Assembly: GCF_000265525.1 (NCBI RefSeq)
Contig: NC_018015.1
Coordinates: 1,586,322 to 1,650,321 of the forward strand
Source of the DNA: Thermococcus cleftensis
GTDB taxonomy: Archaea > Methanobacteriota_B > Thermococci > Thermococcales > Thermococcaceae
Reading direction: 5' to 3'
Length of the DNA: 64,000 nt
Under the pieces are notes generated by a model. The model worked only from the letters and a program-made list of their open reading frames with translations, ran no database searches and was not told where the DNA came from. This document shows, piece by piece, positions 37,155 through 45,510 of the stretch. Made by a program: the position numbers and the translations under genes. Each line of letters begins with the position of its first letter. Position 1 is the stretch's first letter.

Positions 37155-38087
37155 GTGATAGTTGAAATAATCCTCTTTGCCGTCGGACTGGTTCTGCTCA
37201 TCAAGGGAAGCGACTACTTCGTTGAAGCCGCTTCACGGGTTGCAAAGGGCTTCGGGGTGAGCGAGTTCATCATAGCGCTCGTCCTGGCGAGCATAGCCAC
37301 CACTCTGCCGGAGGTTACCGTCTCGGCCATCTCCTCCTACCAGGGGAACCCTGACATAGCGCTGGGCAACGCGATTGGAAGTGCCCTCGCCAACATCGCC
37401 CTCATTCTCGGCGTCTCCGCACTTCTGCGGCCCCTCAGCGTTGAGAAGACCGCCTGGAAGAACTCCCTCTTCATGGTAGGAGTTACTGCCTACGCGGGAC
37501 TGCTGATGTACGACGGAACCATCGGCAGGCTCGACGGGTTGAGCCTTATCCTCATCTACTTTGGCTTCCTCTACTACCTCTACCGGAAACACATGACCCT
37601 CGAGGAGCTCCCGGAGGGCGGCAGGGGTAATCCGAGGAGGGACGCGCTGATAATGCTCGCAAGTGGCCTGGTTGTAGTCACCGGTGCCAAGCTGGTGGTG
37701 GACAGCGCGGTCACGATAGCAAGGGCCTACGGCGTTCCAGAGGTGGTGATAGGCCTCACCATGGTCTCCATCGGGACCTCCCTGCCGGAGTTCACCAACT
37801 CCCTGATGGCCACCATCAAGAGGCTCCCCAACATAAGCGTGGGCAACATCATCGGGGCCAACATACTCGACGTGCTGATGGTGATAGGCATAGCCTCGCT
37901 CATAAACCCGATACGCGTTGATGCGACGGTCTTCACCTTTACTCTCCCGCTGACACTGCTCGTCATGGGCCTTCTCACGGCCGTCCTGAGGCTCACTGGT
38001 AGGATAGACAGGGTAACCGCTGGTGTTTTTCTGGCTGTATATGCTTACTTCCTATACGTCTACACCACCGGTGCCGTGAATCTCTGA
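37155..38087 (+). CDS. Sodium/calcium exchanger family (CaCA) protein
   Basis: 310 residues, about ten membrane helices in two inverted halves. Each half carries an alpha-repeat: ASIATTLPEVTVSAI with GNAIGSALANIALILG, and VSIGTSLPEFTNSLM with GNIIGANILDVLMVIG. Exchanges Ca2+ (or K+) against Na+ or H+. Start is GTG 37155 with GGTGGGAG upstream; TATA-like TATTTTATC lies before. Function as Ca2+ efflux is inferred. Confidence 0.93.
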   Translation: MIVEIILFAVGLVLLIKGSDYFVEAASRVAKGFGVSEFIIALVLASIATTLPEVTVSAISSYQGNPDIALGNAIGSALANIALILGVSALLRPLSVEKTAWKNSLFMVGVTAYAGLLMYDGTIGRLDGLSLILIYFGFLYYLYRKHMTLEELPEGGRGNPRRDALIMLASGLVVVTGAKLVVDSAVTIARAYGVPEVVIGLTMVSIGTSLPEFTNSLMATIKRLPNISVGNIIGANILDVLMVIGIASLINPIRVDATVFTFTLPLTLLVMGLLTAVLRLTGRIDRVTAGVFLAVYAYFLYVYTTGAVNL

Positions 38088-38194
38088 TTTTATTCTCAAC
38101 TTTTTCCGACTTCCCGAAACTGTGAAGCAAAGCTTTATTAGCCCTGCTATTACCCCATTATTGGAAACCAAAACCCGGTAGTGGAGGTGGTGAG

Positions 38195-39328
38195 ATGAGA
38201 AGGCTGGGCCTTTTCCTGGTTGTTGTCCTCCTCCTCGGCGTTCTGGCCTCTCCCAGGCCCGTTAAAGCCGAGGAGACGCTGACGGTGTACTCCTACGACA
38301 GCATAGAGTGGTGGATGAAGGAGATAGTGCCGATATTTGAGCAGAAGTACGGCGTCAAGGTGAACCTCGTCCTCATCGGCGACGCCGGTGAGGTTCTCAA
38401 CAGGCTCATACTGGAGAAGGACAATCCTCAGGCGGACGTGGTGGTCGGCATAGACAACAGCTACCTCGCCAAGGCCATCGATGCCGGAATACTCGAGCCT
38501 TACAGGCCGGCAAACGCGGACGTTATTCCGGACTGGATAATCGAGAAGTTCGACCCGACGTTTCACCTCACCCCCTACGACTACGGCTACATAGCCATCA
38601 ACTACCGCAAGGACATGGTTCAGAACCCACCGGCAAGTCTCGAAGACCTCACCAAGCCCGAGTGGAAGGGCAAGCTCATCATCGAGGACCCGCGCACCAG
38701 CTCGCCGGGAATGGCCTTCCTCCTCTGGACGATAGCGGTCTACGGTGACGACTGGCTCGACTACTGGGAGAGGCTCAAGGCCAACGACGTCCAGATAGTC
38801 AAGGGCTGGAGCGAGGCATGGGGAGCCTTCAGCGAGGGTGAGTATCCTCTCGTTCTCAGCTACGCCACATCACCGGCGGCAACGGTTTATTACGAGAACA
38901 ACACCAACGTCGGAGCCGTCGCCTTCAGGGAGGGCAACTACCTCCAGATAGAGGGTGCCGGAATAGTCAAGGGCGCCAAGAACAAGGAGCTGGCGAAGAA
39001 GTTTATCGAGTTCCTCATCAGCGAGGAGGCCCAGGAGAAGCTCCCGCTCAACCAGTGGATGTACCCGGTGAACAGGAACGTCAAGCTCCCGGAGGTCTTT
39101 AGCTATGCCGTCAATGTGGAGGAGCCCGTCACCATAGACCCCAAGGAGATAGAGGAGAACTACGAGACTTGGCTCAAGCAGTGGACGGCCCTGATGGTCG
39201 AGGGCAAGAGCCCGGAGGAGATAACCGGGACGACCTCAACCTCGCCGGAAGGGGAGAACGGCGGTATCTGTGGGCCGGCACTCATAGTTGGCCTTGCCGT
39301 CCTTCCGCTCCTTCTCAGGAGGAAGTGA
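38195..39328 (+). CDS. ABC substrate-binding protein (thiamine type) with CGP-CTERM
   Basis: 377 residues. Signal peptide (MRRLGLFLVVVLLLGVLA), then a family-1 thiamine/iron binding fold: GDAGEVLNRLILEKDNPQADV, YDYGYIAINYRKD, SSPGMAFLLWTIAVYGDDW and WSEAWGAFSEGEYPLVLSY. The C-terminus GGICGPALIVGLAVLPLLL-RRK is CGP-CTERM, so it is surface-anchored rather than lipobox-processed. No permease or ATPase gene is adjacent in the window. A TATA box GCTTTATTAG lies about 65 bases upstream. Confidence 0.88.
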   Translation: MRRLGLFLVVVLLLGVLASPRPVKAEETLTVYSYDSIEWWMKEIVPIFEQKYGVKVNLVLIGDAGEVLNRLILEKDNPQADVVVGIDNSYLAKAIDAGILEPYRPANADVIPDWIIEKFDPTFHLTPYDYGYIAINYRKDMVQNPPASLEDLTKPEWKGKLIIEDPRTSSPGMAFLLWTIAVYGDDWLDYWERLKANDVQIVKGWSEAWGAFSEGEYPLVLSYATSPAATVYYENNTNVGAVAFREGNYLQIEGAGIVKGAKNKELAKKFIEFLISEEAQEKLPLNQWMYPVNRNVKLPEVFSYAVNVEEPVTIDPKEIEENYETWLKQWTALMVEGKSPEEITGTTSTSPEGENGGICGPALIVGLAVLPLLLRRK

Positions 39329-39330
39329 GA

Positions 39331-39350
39331 TTTTCTTTTCCTCTTTAACA
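39331..39350 (+). terminator. T-rich terminator after the binding protein
   Basis: TTTTCTTTTCCTCTTTAACA directly follows the stop at 39328, a typical archaeal T-run terminator, and sits before the convergent tRNA gene. Confidence 0.5.
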
Positions 39351-39397
39351 TTTCATGGCCATTTAGCAGAACCTTTTAGAATCGAATTTTTGGGAAA

Positions 39398-39474
<77 letters not shown>

Positions 39475-39524
39475 TCGGGCTAATGGTCTTGGGGGAGTTT
39501 TATAAAAGTTGTGGTGGGGCAGGC

Positions 39525-40817
39525 TCACGGGTAGAGCCTGCTCGGCGTCCTTGGGAAGAGCGTGGCCCAGCGGACGTGGTCGAGCTTCAGCACCCAGGCG
39601 ACGAGCCTCTCAAGGCCCAGTCCAAAGCCGCTGTGTGGAACCGAGCCGTACTTCCTGAGGTCGAGGTACCACTCGTAGTCCTCCGGCTTCATGCCCTCCT
39701 CCCTTATGCGCTCCACGAGCTTGTCGTAGTCGTCCTCACGCTGTGAGCCACCGATTATCTCGCCATAGCCTTCCGGCGCGAGCATGTCGGCGGCGAGAAC
39801 CTTTCTCGGGTCTTCAGGATCTTCCTTCATGTAGAATGCCTTGATGTGCTTTGGATAGCCGTAGACGAAGAACGGTGCCTCGAACTCCTGAGTGAGTATT
39901 CTCTCCTCGTCGGCGCCCATGTCCTCGCCCCATTCTATCTGCACGCCCTTGCTCTGGAGTATGTCGATTGCCTCGTCGTAGCTTATCCTCGGGAAGGGCG
40001 GAACGGCGTTCTTGAGCGTCGTTAAGTCCTTCCTGAAGGTCTCGATGTCGCTCCTCCTGAGCTCAAGCGTTCTCTGAACCATGTAGCTGACCAGCTCCTC
40101 CTCCACCTTCATGATGTCCCAGAGGTCCATCCAGGCGGCCTCGAGCTCAAGGTGCCAGAACTCGGTGAGGTGCCTCCTCGTCCTGCTCTTCTCCGCTCTA
40201 AAGCTCGGAGTTAGCGACCAGACCTTTTCGAGGCCGAAGATTGCCGCCTCAAGGTAGAGCTGGGCCGACTGGCTGAGGTAGGCTGTCTTGTCAAAGTACT
40301 TGAGCTTGAAGAGGGTCGCTCCCCCCTCAACTGCCCCCGTGACGAGTATCGGCGGGAAGACCTCGTACCAGCCGTCCTGGAGGAGCCACTCTCTAGCTGC
40401 CTGCATCAGCGTGGCTTTAACCTTCATTATGCTCGCGACCTTGGGCGAGTGGAGGTGCAGGTGCCTCACGTCGAGCAGGAACTCCTCGCTCGCGTCCTTC
40501 GTTATCGGGAAGAAGTCCACGTTCTGGATTATCTCTATCACGTCCGCCTGAACCTCGACTCCCGTCGGCGCGCGGGGGTCGGCCTTGACGGTTCCCTCGA
40601 TGATGACGCTCGACTCGATGCCGAGCTTTTTGGCTGCCTTGTAGGCTTCTTCACTCCTATCCTTGGCGAAGACGATCTGAACGATTCCGCTCGAGTCCCT
40701 CAGCACTATGAAGACCCTCTTTCCGACTTCCCTCTTTCTGTAAACCCAGCCTGCGAGCTTGACGCGCTTGCCCTCCATATCGGGCCGAAGGTCTGCGCAG
40801 TAAACTTTATCAATCAT
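39525..40817 (-). CDS. asnS: Asparaginyl-tRNA synthetase
   Basis: 430 residues. Class II synthetase charging tRNA-Asn. N-terminal OB-fold (VKLAGWVYRKREVGKRVFIV), motif 2 FRAEKSRTRRHLTEFWHLE, motif 3 SGFGLGLERLVAWVL, and end LFPRTPSRLYP. This ending and the insertion sequence follow archaeal AsnRS, not AspRS (which ends in FPRDPxRLxP). ATG 40817 is chosen since GGAGGTGG is well placed; GTG 40826 is rejected. TATA on the minus strand is at 40855-40848 (TTATAAAG). Confidence 0.95.
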   Translation of the reverse strand: MIDKVYCADLRPDMEGKRVKLAGWVYRKREVGKRVFIVLRDSSGIVQIVFAKDRSEEAYKAAKKLGIESSVIIEGTVKADPRAPTGVEVQADVIEIIQNVDFFPITKDASEEFLLDVRHLHLHSPKVASIMKVKATLMQAAREWLLQDGWYEVFPPILVTGAVEGGATLFKLKYFDKTAYLSQSAQLYLEAAIFGLEKVWSLTPSFRAEKSRTRRHLTEFWHLELEAAWMDLWDIMKVEEELVSYMVQRTLELRRSDIETFRKDLTTLKNAVPPFPRISYDEAIDILQSKGVQIEWGEDMGADEERILTQEFEAPFFVYGYPKHIKAFYMKEDPEDPRKVLAADMLAPEGYGEIIGGSQREDDYDKLVERIREEGMKPEDYEWYLDLRKYGSVPHSGFGLGLERLVAWVLKLDHVRWATLFPRTPSRLYP

Positions 40818-40847
40818 CTTTACCACCTCCAGAGGCTTTGAAGGTGA

Positions 40848-41046
40848 CTTTATAACGGTAGCGATTGGTCTAAGCGAGAAGAGTCAATTCGTCCAGAGGG
40901 CAAGGGTGCGGGACCTTCTTCTAATGACCACAAGGAGCGGCATGGTACTTAATCCTCGGGGGTGGCATTTAAGTTCTTTGGGCAAATTTATGTCGATGTG
41001 TCAGAAGTTTTATTTATTCTGATGGCAAATCTCCAAAAGGTGATGG
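40848..41046. promoter_or_regulatory. Divergent promoter region between asnS and the amidohydrolase
   Basis: Contains TTATAAAG on the minus strand (40855-40848) for asnS and TTTTATTTA (41008-41016) on the plus strand for the amidohydrolase, whose ribosome site AGGTGATGG is at 41038-41046. The remaining about 150 bases show no coding frame or RNA I can support. Confidence 0.5.
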
Positions 41047-41047
41047 A

Positions 41048-42265
41048 ATGTTTGCGCTCATCGGAACCGCAGTCGATGCGGAGTCAGTCAGAAGGAACGC
41101 CGCGGTAATCGTCGAGGGGAAGGCCATTCGGGCCGTTGTCCCCGCTGACGAGCTCAGGGAATACGGTGTCGATGAGGTATACGGTGGAGGGAACCACATT
41201 GTGGTTCCTGGCCTTATAAACGCCCACACCCACGTGGCGATGGCGCGCTTTAGGGGCCTCGGTGAAGACTTGCCGACGGAGGAATGGCTTGAGAGAATAA
41301 TCTGGCCAATGGAGCAAGGGTGGACGCGAAAGGACATCAGGAAGTGGGCGGAGCTTGGAATCCGGGAGGCCCTCGCAAACGGCTCGACGACGATAAATGA
41401 TCACTATTTCTTTGCCAATGAAATAGCCGAGGTTGCCGAGAGGCTCGGCGTTCGGGCCTTCATCGGACAAACTATGATGGACGAAGTTGACTTCCCCCTC
41501 GCGAGTCCCGAGGAGGGCTTTCGGTTCTTCAGGAGGTGGCTCGGAAGGAGCGAACTCGTTACCCCAGTCCTAGCTCCGCACGCGACCAATACCGTCTCGC
41601 TCGACCTATTTAGAGAAACCGCGGAGCTGTCGGAGGAAACCGGTGCGAGGGTTCACCTTCACCTCGCCCAGAGCAGGGCCGAGGTTGAGGGGGTTAAAAA
41701 GCGTCACGGCACTTCCCCCGTCGGCCTCCTTGGAAAGACAGGCCTGCTGAACGAAAAACTCATAGGCGTCCACGGCGTTTACCTCGGAGAGGAGGACTTC
41801 TCCAGACTCGCTGGAGCCGGCTCGACCCTCGTTCACTGCCCGACGAGCAACGTAAAGCTCGAGGGAAGGACGATTAACCTTGAAAAGCTCCTCGACCTCG
41901 GCCTCAACGTTGCCCTGGGAAACGACTCGCCGAACCCGACCGGAATCCTCGACCCCTTCCTGGAGATGAGAACCGCCGGAATCGTTGCCAACCTAACGGC
42001 AGGAAAGCCCCATGCCGTTCCGGCGAGGGAGATATTCGGCATGGCAACGCTTTTCGGGGCGAGGGCGCTTGGTCTGAGGGCCGGACTGATAAAACCGGGT
42101 TATCTCGCCGATTTGGTTCTCATAAACGCCGAAAAACCCTGGTTCAGACCGATGGAGAACCTCTACTCACTCCTCGTTTACTCCGCAAGGGGAAGCGACG
42201 TCGAGGTCGTTGTGGTGGACGGCAGGGTGGTGTACGGGAAGGGGGAGAAGACTGAAAAAGGCTGA
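41048..42265 (+). CDS. mtaD: Amidohydrolase, MtaD/SAH deaminase type
   Basis: 405 residues. Deaminase of S-adenosylhomocysteine, 5'-methylthioadenosine or a related adenosine. TIM barrel metal site NAHTHV, further His in ATNTVS and HLHLAQS, the VHCPTSNVKLEG block, and GNDSPNPTGILDPF (replacing the usual GTDGxASNN). The changes in the last motif leave the substrate uncertain. Family length is normal (about 400). Confidence 0.85.
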   Translation: MFALIGTAVDAESVRRNAAVIVEGKAIRAVVPADELREYGVDEVYGGGNHIVVPGLINAHTHVAMARFRGLGEDLPTEEWLERIIWPMEQGWTRKDIRKWAELGIREALANGSTTINDHYFFANEIAEVAERLGVRAFIGQTMMDEVDFPLASPEEGFRFFRRWLGRSELVTPVLAPHATNTVSLDLFRETAELSEETGARVHLHLAQSRAEVEGVKKRHGTSPVGLLGKTGLLNEKLIGVHGVYLGEEDFSRLAGAGSTLVHCPTSNVKLEGRTINLEKLLDLGLNVALGNDSPNPTGILDPFLEMRTAGIVANLTAGKPHAVPAREIFGMATLFGARALGLRAGLIKPGYLADLVLINAEKPWFRPMENLYSLLVYSARGSDVEVVVVDGRVVYGKGEKTEKG

Positions 42266-42285
42266 TAAAAGCACAGGCCTAAAGC

Positions 42286-42705
42286 TCACACCCTCCTGAC
42301 TATCAGCTTGACCCCGTCCACCTCGGAGACCTCGACAACTTCACCTATTTTCAGCTTTTCGTCGTTCTCGCTGAGCGCTATCCACCTGTCTCCCTCGAGT
42401 TCGACTATGTAGTGATCCTTCCCTATCTCGACGACCTTCCCGCGCTTGCCCTTGAGCTCGAAGGTGTATTTACCCTTTCCCGCGTCCTGAACGTCCTTCT
42501 TTATGTAGCGACCCACGATGATGTACGAGATCATCGCCGCTATGAGGGCTATGACAAAGCTCTCTGTGAAGTTGACTCCGAAGCCCATGAGGAGCCCAAG
42601 GACGACCATGGCCACTCCTATCGGCGTTATGAACGCCGTGACCATCATGTCAAGGGCTATCACGAGAAGGCCAAGGATAAGGAGGGAAATAGGGAGCGTC
42701 TCCAT
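42286..42705 (-). CDS. NfeD-family membrane protein (short form)
   Basis: 139 residues: two to three membrane helices ([51 protein letters not shown]) then a C-terminal OB-like beta barrel ([20 protein letters not shown]). NfeD of this size lacks the ClpP-like protease of longer forms and usually forms a complex with a slipin. Lies 33 bases downstream of the slipin gene, almost surely co-transcribed. ATG 42705 chosen by GGTGGTG. Confidence 0.9.
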   Translation of the reverse strand: METLPISLLILGLLVIALDMMVTAFITPIGVAMVVLGLLMGFGVNFTESFVIALIAAMISYIIVGRYIKKDVQDAGKGKYTFELKGKRGKVVEIGKDHYIVELEGDRWIALSENDEKLKIGEVVEVSEVDGVKLIVRRV

Positions 42706-42738
42706 GATCACCACCGTCAAAAATTGAGAGAAAGGGCT

Positions 42739-43677
42739 TTAAGTCTTTTCAGGGGTGAGGGAGCTTCCCTCTTCCTGGGGAACCGCCCGTTCAGAATCTC
42801 CCTTCGGAGGCTCTGGTATCGGAGCGTCCTTCACCTTCTGGAGGATTCTCAGCAGGCCGATGAGGGCTTCCGTGTCGTACGGGACAATGAGGTTACCGTA
42901 CTTGGCCAGCTCGGGCATCTTCTCAATGTACTGAAGCGTCAGGTACTTCTCGTCCGCCATCTTGAGGGCCTCGAGAACTTTCCTTATTGCCTCCGCCTGG
43001 CCTTCGGCCACGAGTATCTGCCTCTGCTTTTCGCCCTCCGCCTTCAGTATAGCAGCTTGCTTCTGGCCCTCTGCTTCCTTGATTGCAGCCTCCTTCTTAC
43101 CCTCTGCGAGGAGTATCATCGCCCTCTTCTCCCTTTCAGCCGTCATCTGCTTGGCCATCGCGTCCTGAATGTCCTTGGGCGGGTCTATGCGCTGTATCTC
43201 CACCCTGGTTATCTTGACTCCCCAGCGGTCGGTTATCTTATCCAGTTCCTCCCTCAGCTTGGCGTTGATTATGTCCCTCCCGCTCAGCGTCTCGTCGAGC
43301 TCCATCTCACCTATAATGGCACGCAGGTTGGTCTGGGCGAGCTTGATTATCGCCATGAGGAAGTCGCTGACGTTGTAGACGGCCTTTACCGGGTCGAGTA
43401 TCTGGTAGTAAACGATGGCATCAACCGTAACGACGACGTTGTCCTTACAGATGACCTCCTGCGGCGGCACATCAACGACGTGCTCGCGCATGTCCACGAC
43501 CTTGACGCGCTCCATGAAGGGGATTATGAAGTGTATTCCCGGCTCCAGGATCCTGTTGAACTTTCCAAGGCGCTCGACGAGGCCCTTTTGGTACGGCCTT
43601 ATCACCTTCACACTCAGCAGGAGCATTATCAAAAGAAAAACCCCTATGATAACCAGGGCGGTTCCGGCAAAAGGCAT
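42739..43677 (-). CDS. Slipin/stomatin (SPFH) protein
   Basis: 312 residues. One N-terminal membrane helix (LVIIGVFLLIMLLLSVKVI), SPFH domain (GLVERLGKFNRILEPGIHFI, YYQILDPVKAVYNV, WGVKITRVEIQRIDPPKDI) and a coiled coil of Glu/Ala/Lys-rich repeats (EGKKEAAIKEAEGQKQAAI). Forms ring-like membrane scaffolds with NfeD. ATG 43677 follows GGAGGCGAT; a palindromic TATA CTTATAAG is at 43723-43730. It follows an ESCRT/kinase cluster, so it may take part in the same membrane function. Confidence 0.93.
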   Translation of the reverse strand: MPFAGTALVIIGVFLLIMLLLSVKVIRPYQKGLVERLGKFNRILEPGIHFIIPFMERVKVVDMREHVVDVPPQEVICKDNVVVTVDAIVYYQILDPVKAVYNVSDFLMAIIKLAQTNLRAIIGEMELDETLSGRDIINAKLREELDKITDRWGVKITRVEIQRIDPPKDIQDAMAKQMTAEREKRAMILLAEGKKEAAIKEAEGQKQAAILKAEGEKQRQILVAEGQAEAIRKVLEALKMADEKYLTLQYIEKMPELAKYGNLIVPYDTEALIGLLRILQKVKDAPIPEPPKGDSERAVPQEEGSSLTPEKT

Positions 43678-43758
43678 TACTATCGCCTCCGGTTGTTGTT
43701 CAAACTTTGAAGAATGGAAGTTCTTATAAGCCTTGCTGTATTCTTCTATAAGTCCCAC

Positions 43759-44901
43759 TCAACCTCCGAATTCACGGGCCCACCTTTCATAGCGTTCAAC
43801 ATATTTCTTGGTAAGTGGGGATTTTATCTTCTTAAACGCCTCCTCGAAGTCCCTCATCTCCAGTGGTCTGATCCTGAGCTCCAGCTTTCTCGGGTCACCC
43901 TCCGAGAGCACCTCGAAGTCGGCGAGCTCGGGGTTCTCCTCTTCGAGCATGTGATGTATTGCCAGGTTGCACAGGTTCGCTATCTCCCTGCCTGAATACA
44001 GGCGCTTCACGCTCTCCTCTGCTATACCATCGAGGTCAAGCCCGCTTATATCCAGACCCTTGGTGTGTATCTTCACAATCTCTTTGATAGCCTCCCTATC
44101 GGGTAATGGTACATAAATCCTCAGCGGAAACCTTGAGAGCAGTGCCTCGTCGAGGTCCCAGGGGGTGTTAGTTGATGCAAGCGTAAGAACGAATTCCTCC
44201 TCTCCCCCCTTAAAGCCATCTATCTCGGACAAGAGGGTCGCTAAGGTTCTTCGCGTTGCCTCGTGGACGCTCTCTCTTTTCAGACTGAGCGCATCGACCT
44301 CGTCGATGAAAACTATGCTGGGAGCCTTCTCCCTCGCCAGCTCATACAAAGCTGTTATCAGCTTTGATGACTCGCCGTAGTACTTGCTGAGTACCTCTGA
44401 AGCTTTGACATTGAAGAAAGTGGCCTTCAAACTCCCCGCCGCCGCGGAAGCGAGAAGGGTCTTGCCTGTTCCAGGTGGGCCGAAGAGGAGAATTCCCCTC
44501 CACGGCTTTATAGCTTCGGGCCTCTTTGCGAAAGCTATGGCCACGTTTCGGGCCAGCAATCTCTTGACATCTTCTAGCCCCCCGATGTCCCTCCACGTGA
44601 CGGTGGAACGGGCTATCAGCCCCTCCACTTGTGCCCTGTACTCATCGGTAGATGCTCCCCCCTTGAGGCTGGCCTGTGTTCCACGGGGTGGTGAGGTTTT
44701 GAGTTCCTCCGCGGCCTCCTCCCAGCGCCTTGCCTTTTCCAGGTAGAATTCTCTCCTGCCGGGCATCTTCTCCGCCAGTGTCTTCAGAATCTCCGCGCAC
44801 TTGAGGGCGTACTTTCTGGCCTCGTCTACCTTGCCCCTCGCCAGCTCCGCCTCGTACTCCTTTCTGCATTCCTCAAAAAGAGAGAGGTAGAGGGACTTCA
44901 T
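43759..44901 (-). CDS. MIT-AAA ATPase (Vps4/katanin type), module B
   Basis: 380 residues. Residues 1-70 form a three-helix MIT-like domain (ECRKEYEAELARGKVDEARK, YALKCAEILKTLAEKMP). Then AAA core: TWRDIGGLEDVKRLL, Walker A LFGPPGTGKTLLAS, pore loop KASEVLSKYYGES, Walker B IVFIDEVDAL, second region LTLASTNTPWDLDEALLSRF with the Arg finger, and a Vps4-type C-terminal helix (FEEAFKKIKSPLTKKYVERY). Vps4 remodels ESCRT-III filaments; here the ESCRT-III-like gene sits directly upstream with one base between the genes. Function is inferred from family and context. Confidence 0.88.
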   Translation of the reverse strand: MKSLYLSLFEECRKEYEAELARGKVDEARKYALKCAEILKTLAEKMPGRREFYLEKARRWEEAAEELKTSPPRGTQASLKGGASTDEYRAQVEGLIARSTVTWRDIGGLEDVKRLLARNVAIAFAKRPEAIKPWRGILLFGPPGTGKTLLASAAAGSLKATFFNVKASEVLSKYYGESSKLITALYELAREKAPSIVFIDEVDALSLKRESVHEATRRTLATLLSEIDGFKGGEEEFVLTLASTNTPWDLDEALLSRFPLRIYVPLPDREAIKEIVKIHTKGLDISGLDLDGIAEESVKRLYSGREIANLCNLAIHHMLEEENPELADFEVLSEGDPRKLELRIRPLEMRDFEEAFKKIKSPLTKKYVERYERWAREFGG

Positions 44902-44902
44902 C

Positions 44903-45469
44903 TCAACCCCTCATCATGTCCTCTATCTGCTTCAGCCTGCTCTTCGGCTCGAGATCCGAAGATGCGGAGGCCTCAAAGAGCGATGCTGCCTCTTCGATGG
45001 TCTCGGCGTCGAAATCCCCCGTCAGAATGCTTTCACTCGTCAGGTCAAGCATCGTGCCGAGCGCCTCGTCAAGACCCTCTACCTTTGTCATAGCCTTCTC
45101 AAACTCCACCTGCATCTTAGCAACGTCCTCCGCCCCTGGCCCTTCGGCTATGCTCTCAACTATGTCCCGGCTGAACTGAATGAAGTTCGCCGAAACCTTC
45201 ACCAGCTCCCTCTGAATCTCCGCCTCCTCCATGAGGAGGAGCAGCCTCTTCGCCTGCTTTATCCTTTCTTCGAGCGCCAGGTACTTCATGGCGCTCCTCC
45301 TGAGCAACGCCTCGTCCCCCAGTTTCGCCGCTTCCTTGCCCTGAAGGAATATCTTGCGCTTTAGGTTTTCGAGGTTGTTTATGTACTGCTTCAGCGCCAT
45401 CTTGGCCTTCCTCATTCGAACCTTGCGCTCAATTTCCTTCTCCTCTTTGGACTTCCAGAACTTCACCAT
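44903..45469 (-). CDS. ESCRT-III (Snf7/CdvB)-like protein
   Basis: 188 residues, almost wholly helical. A basic N-terminal helix (EKEIERKVRMRKAKMALKQY) is followed by a helical hairpin (KIFLQGKEAAKLGDEALLRR, then ALEERIKQAKRLLLLMEEAE), matching the Snf7 core, and an acidic C-terminus (EGLDEALGTMLDLTSESILT) that ends with SRLKQIEDMMRG, close to an MIT-interacting motif (MIM1 consensus LxxRLxxLR). The ATPase with the MIT domain is encoded one base downstream. No family was confirmed by a search, but the combination is strong. It would form membrane filaments. Confidence 0.72.
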   Translation of the reverse strand: MVKFWKSKEEKEIERKVRMRKAKMALKQYINNLENLKRKIFLQGKEAAKLGDEALLRRSAMKYLALEERIKQAKRLLLLMEEAEIQRELVKVSANFIQFSRDIVESIAEGPGAEDVAKMQVEFEKAMTKVEGLDEALGTMLDLTSESILTGDFDAETIEEAASLFEASASSDLEPKSRLKQIEDMMRG

Positions 45470-45510
45470 CTTTCAGTCCTCCCAGCACCTGTAACTTTCC
45501 ACAAACGGCA

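Noticed and set aside
39525-40817. Aspartyl-tRNA synthetase identity
   Set aside because: The C-terminal end (FPRTPSRLYP) and overall sequence fit archaeal AsnRS rather than AspRS.
40870-41000. Possible small RNA between asnS and the amidohydrolase
   Set aside because: No convincing C/D boxes, stable hairpin or conserved motif is visible; only the two promoters can be supported.
42412-43710. 432-residue plus-strand frame across NfeD and slipin
   Set aside because: It covers two well-supported genes on the other strand and has His/Tyr/Arg-rich, motif-free translation.
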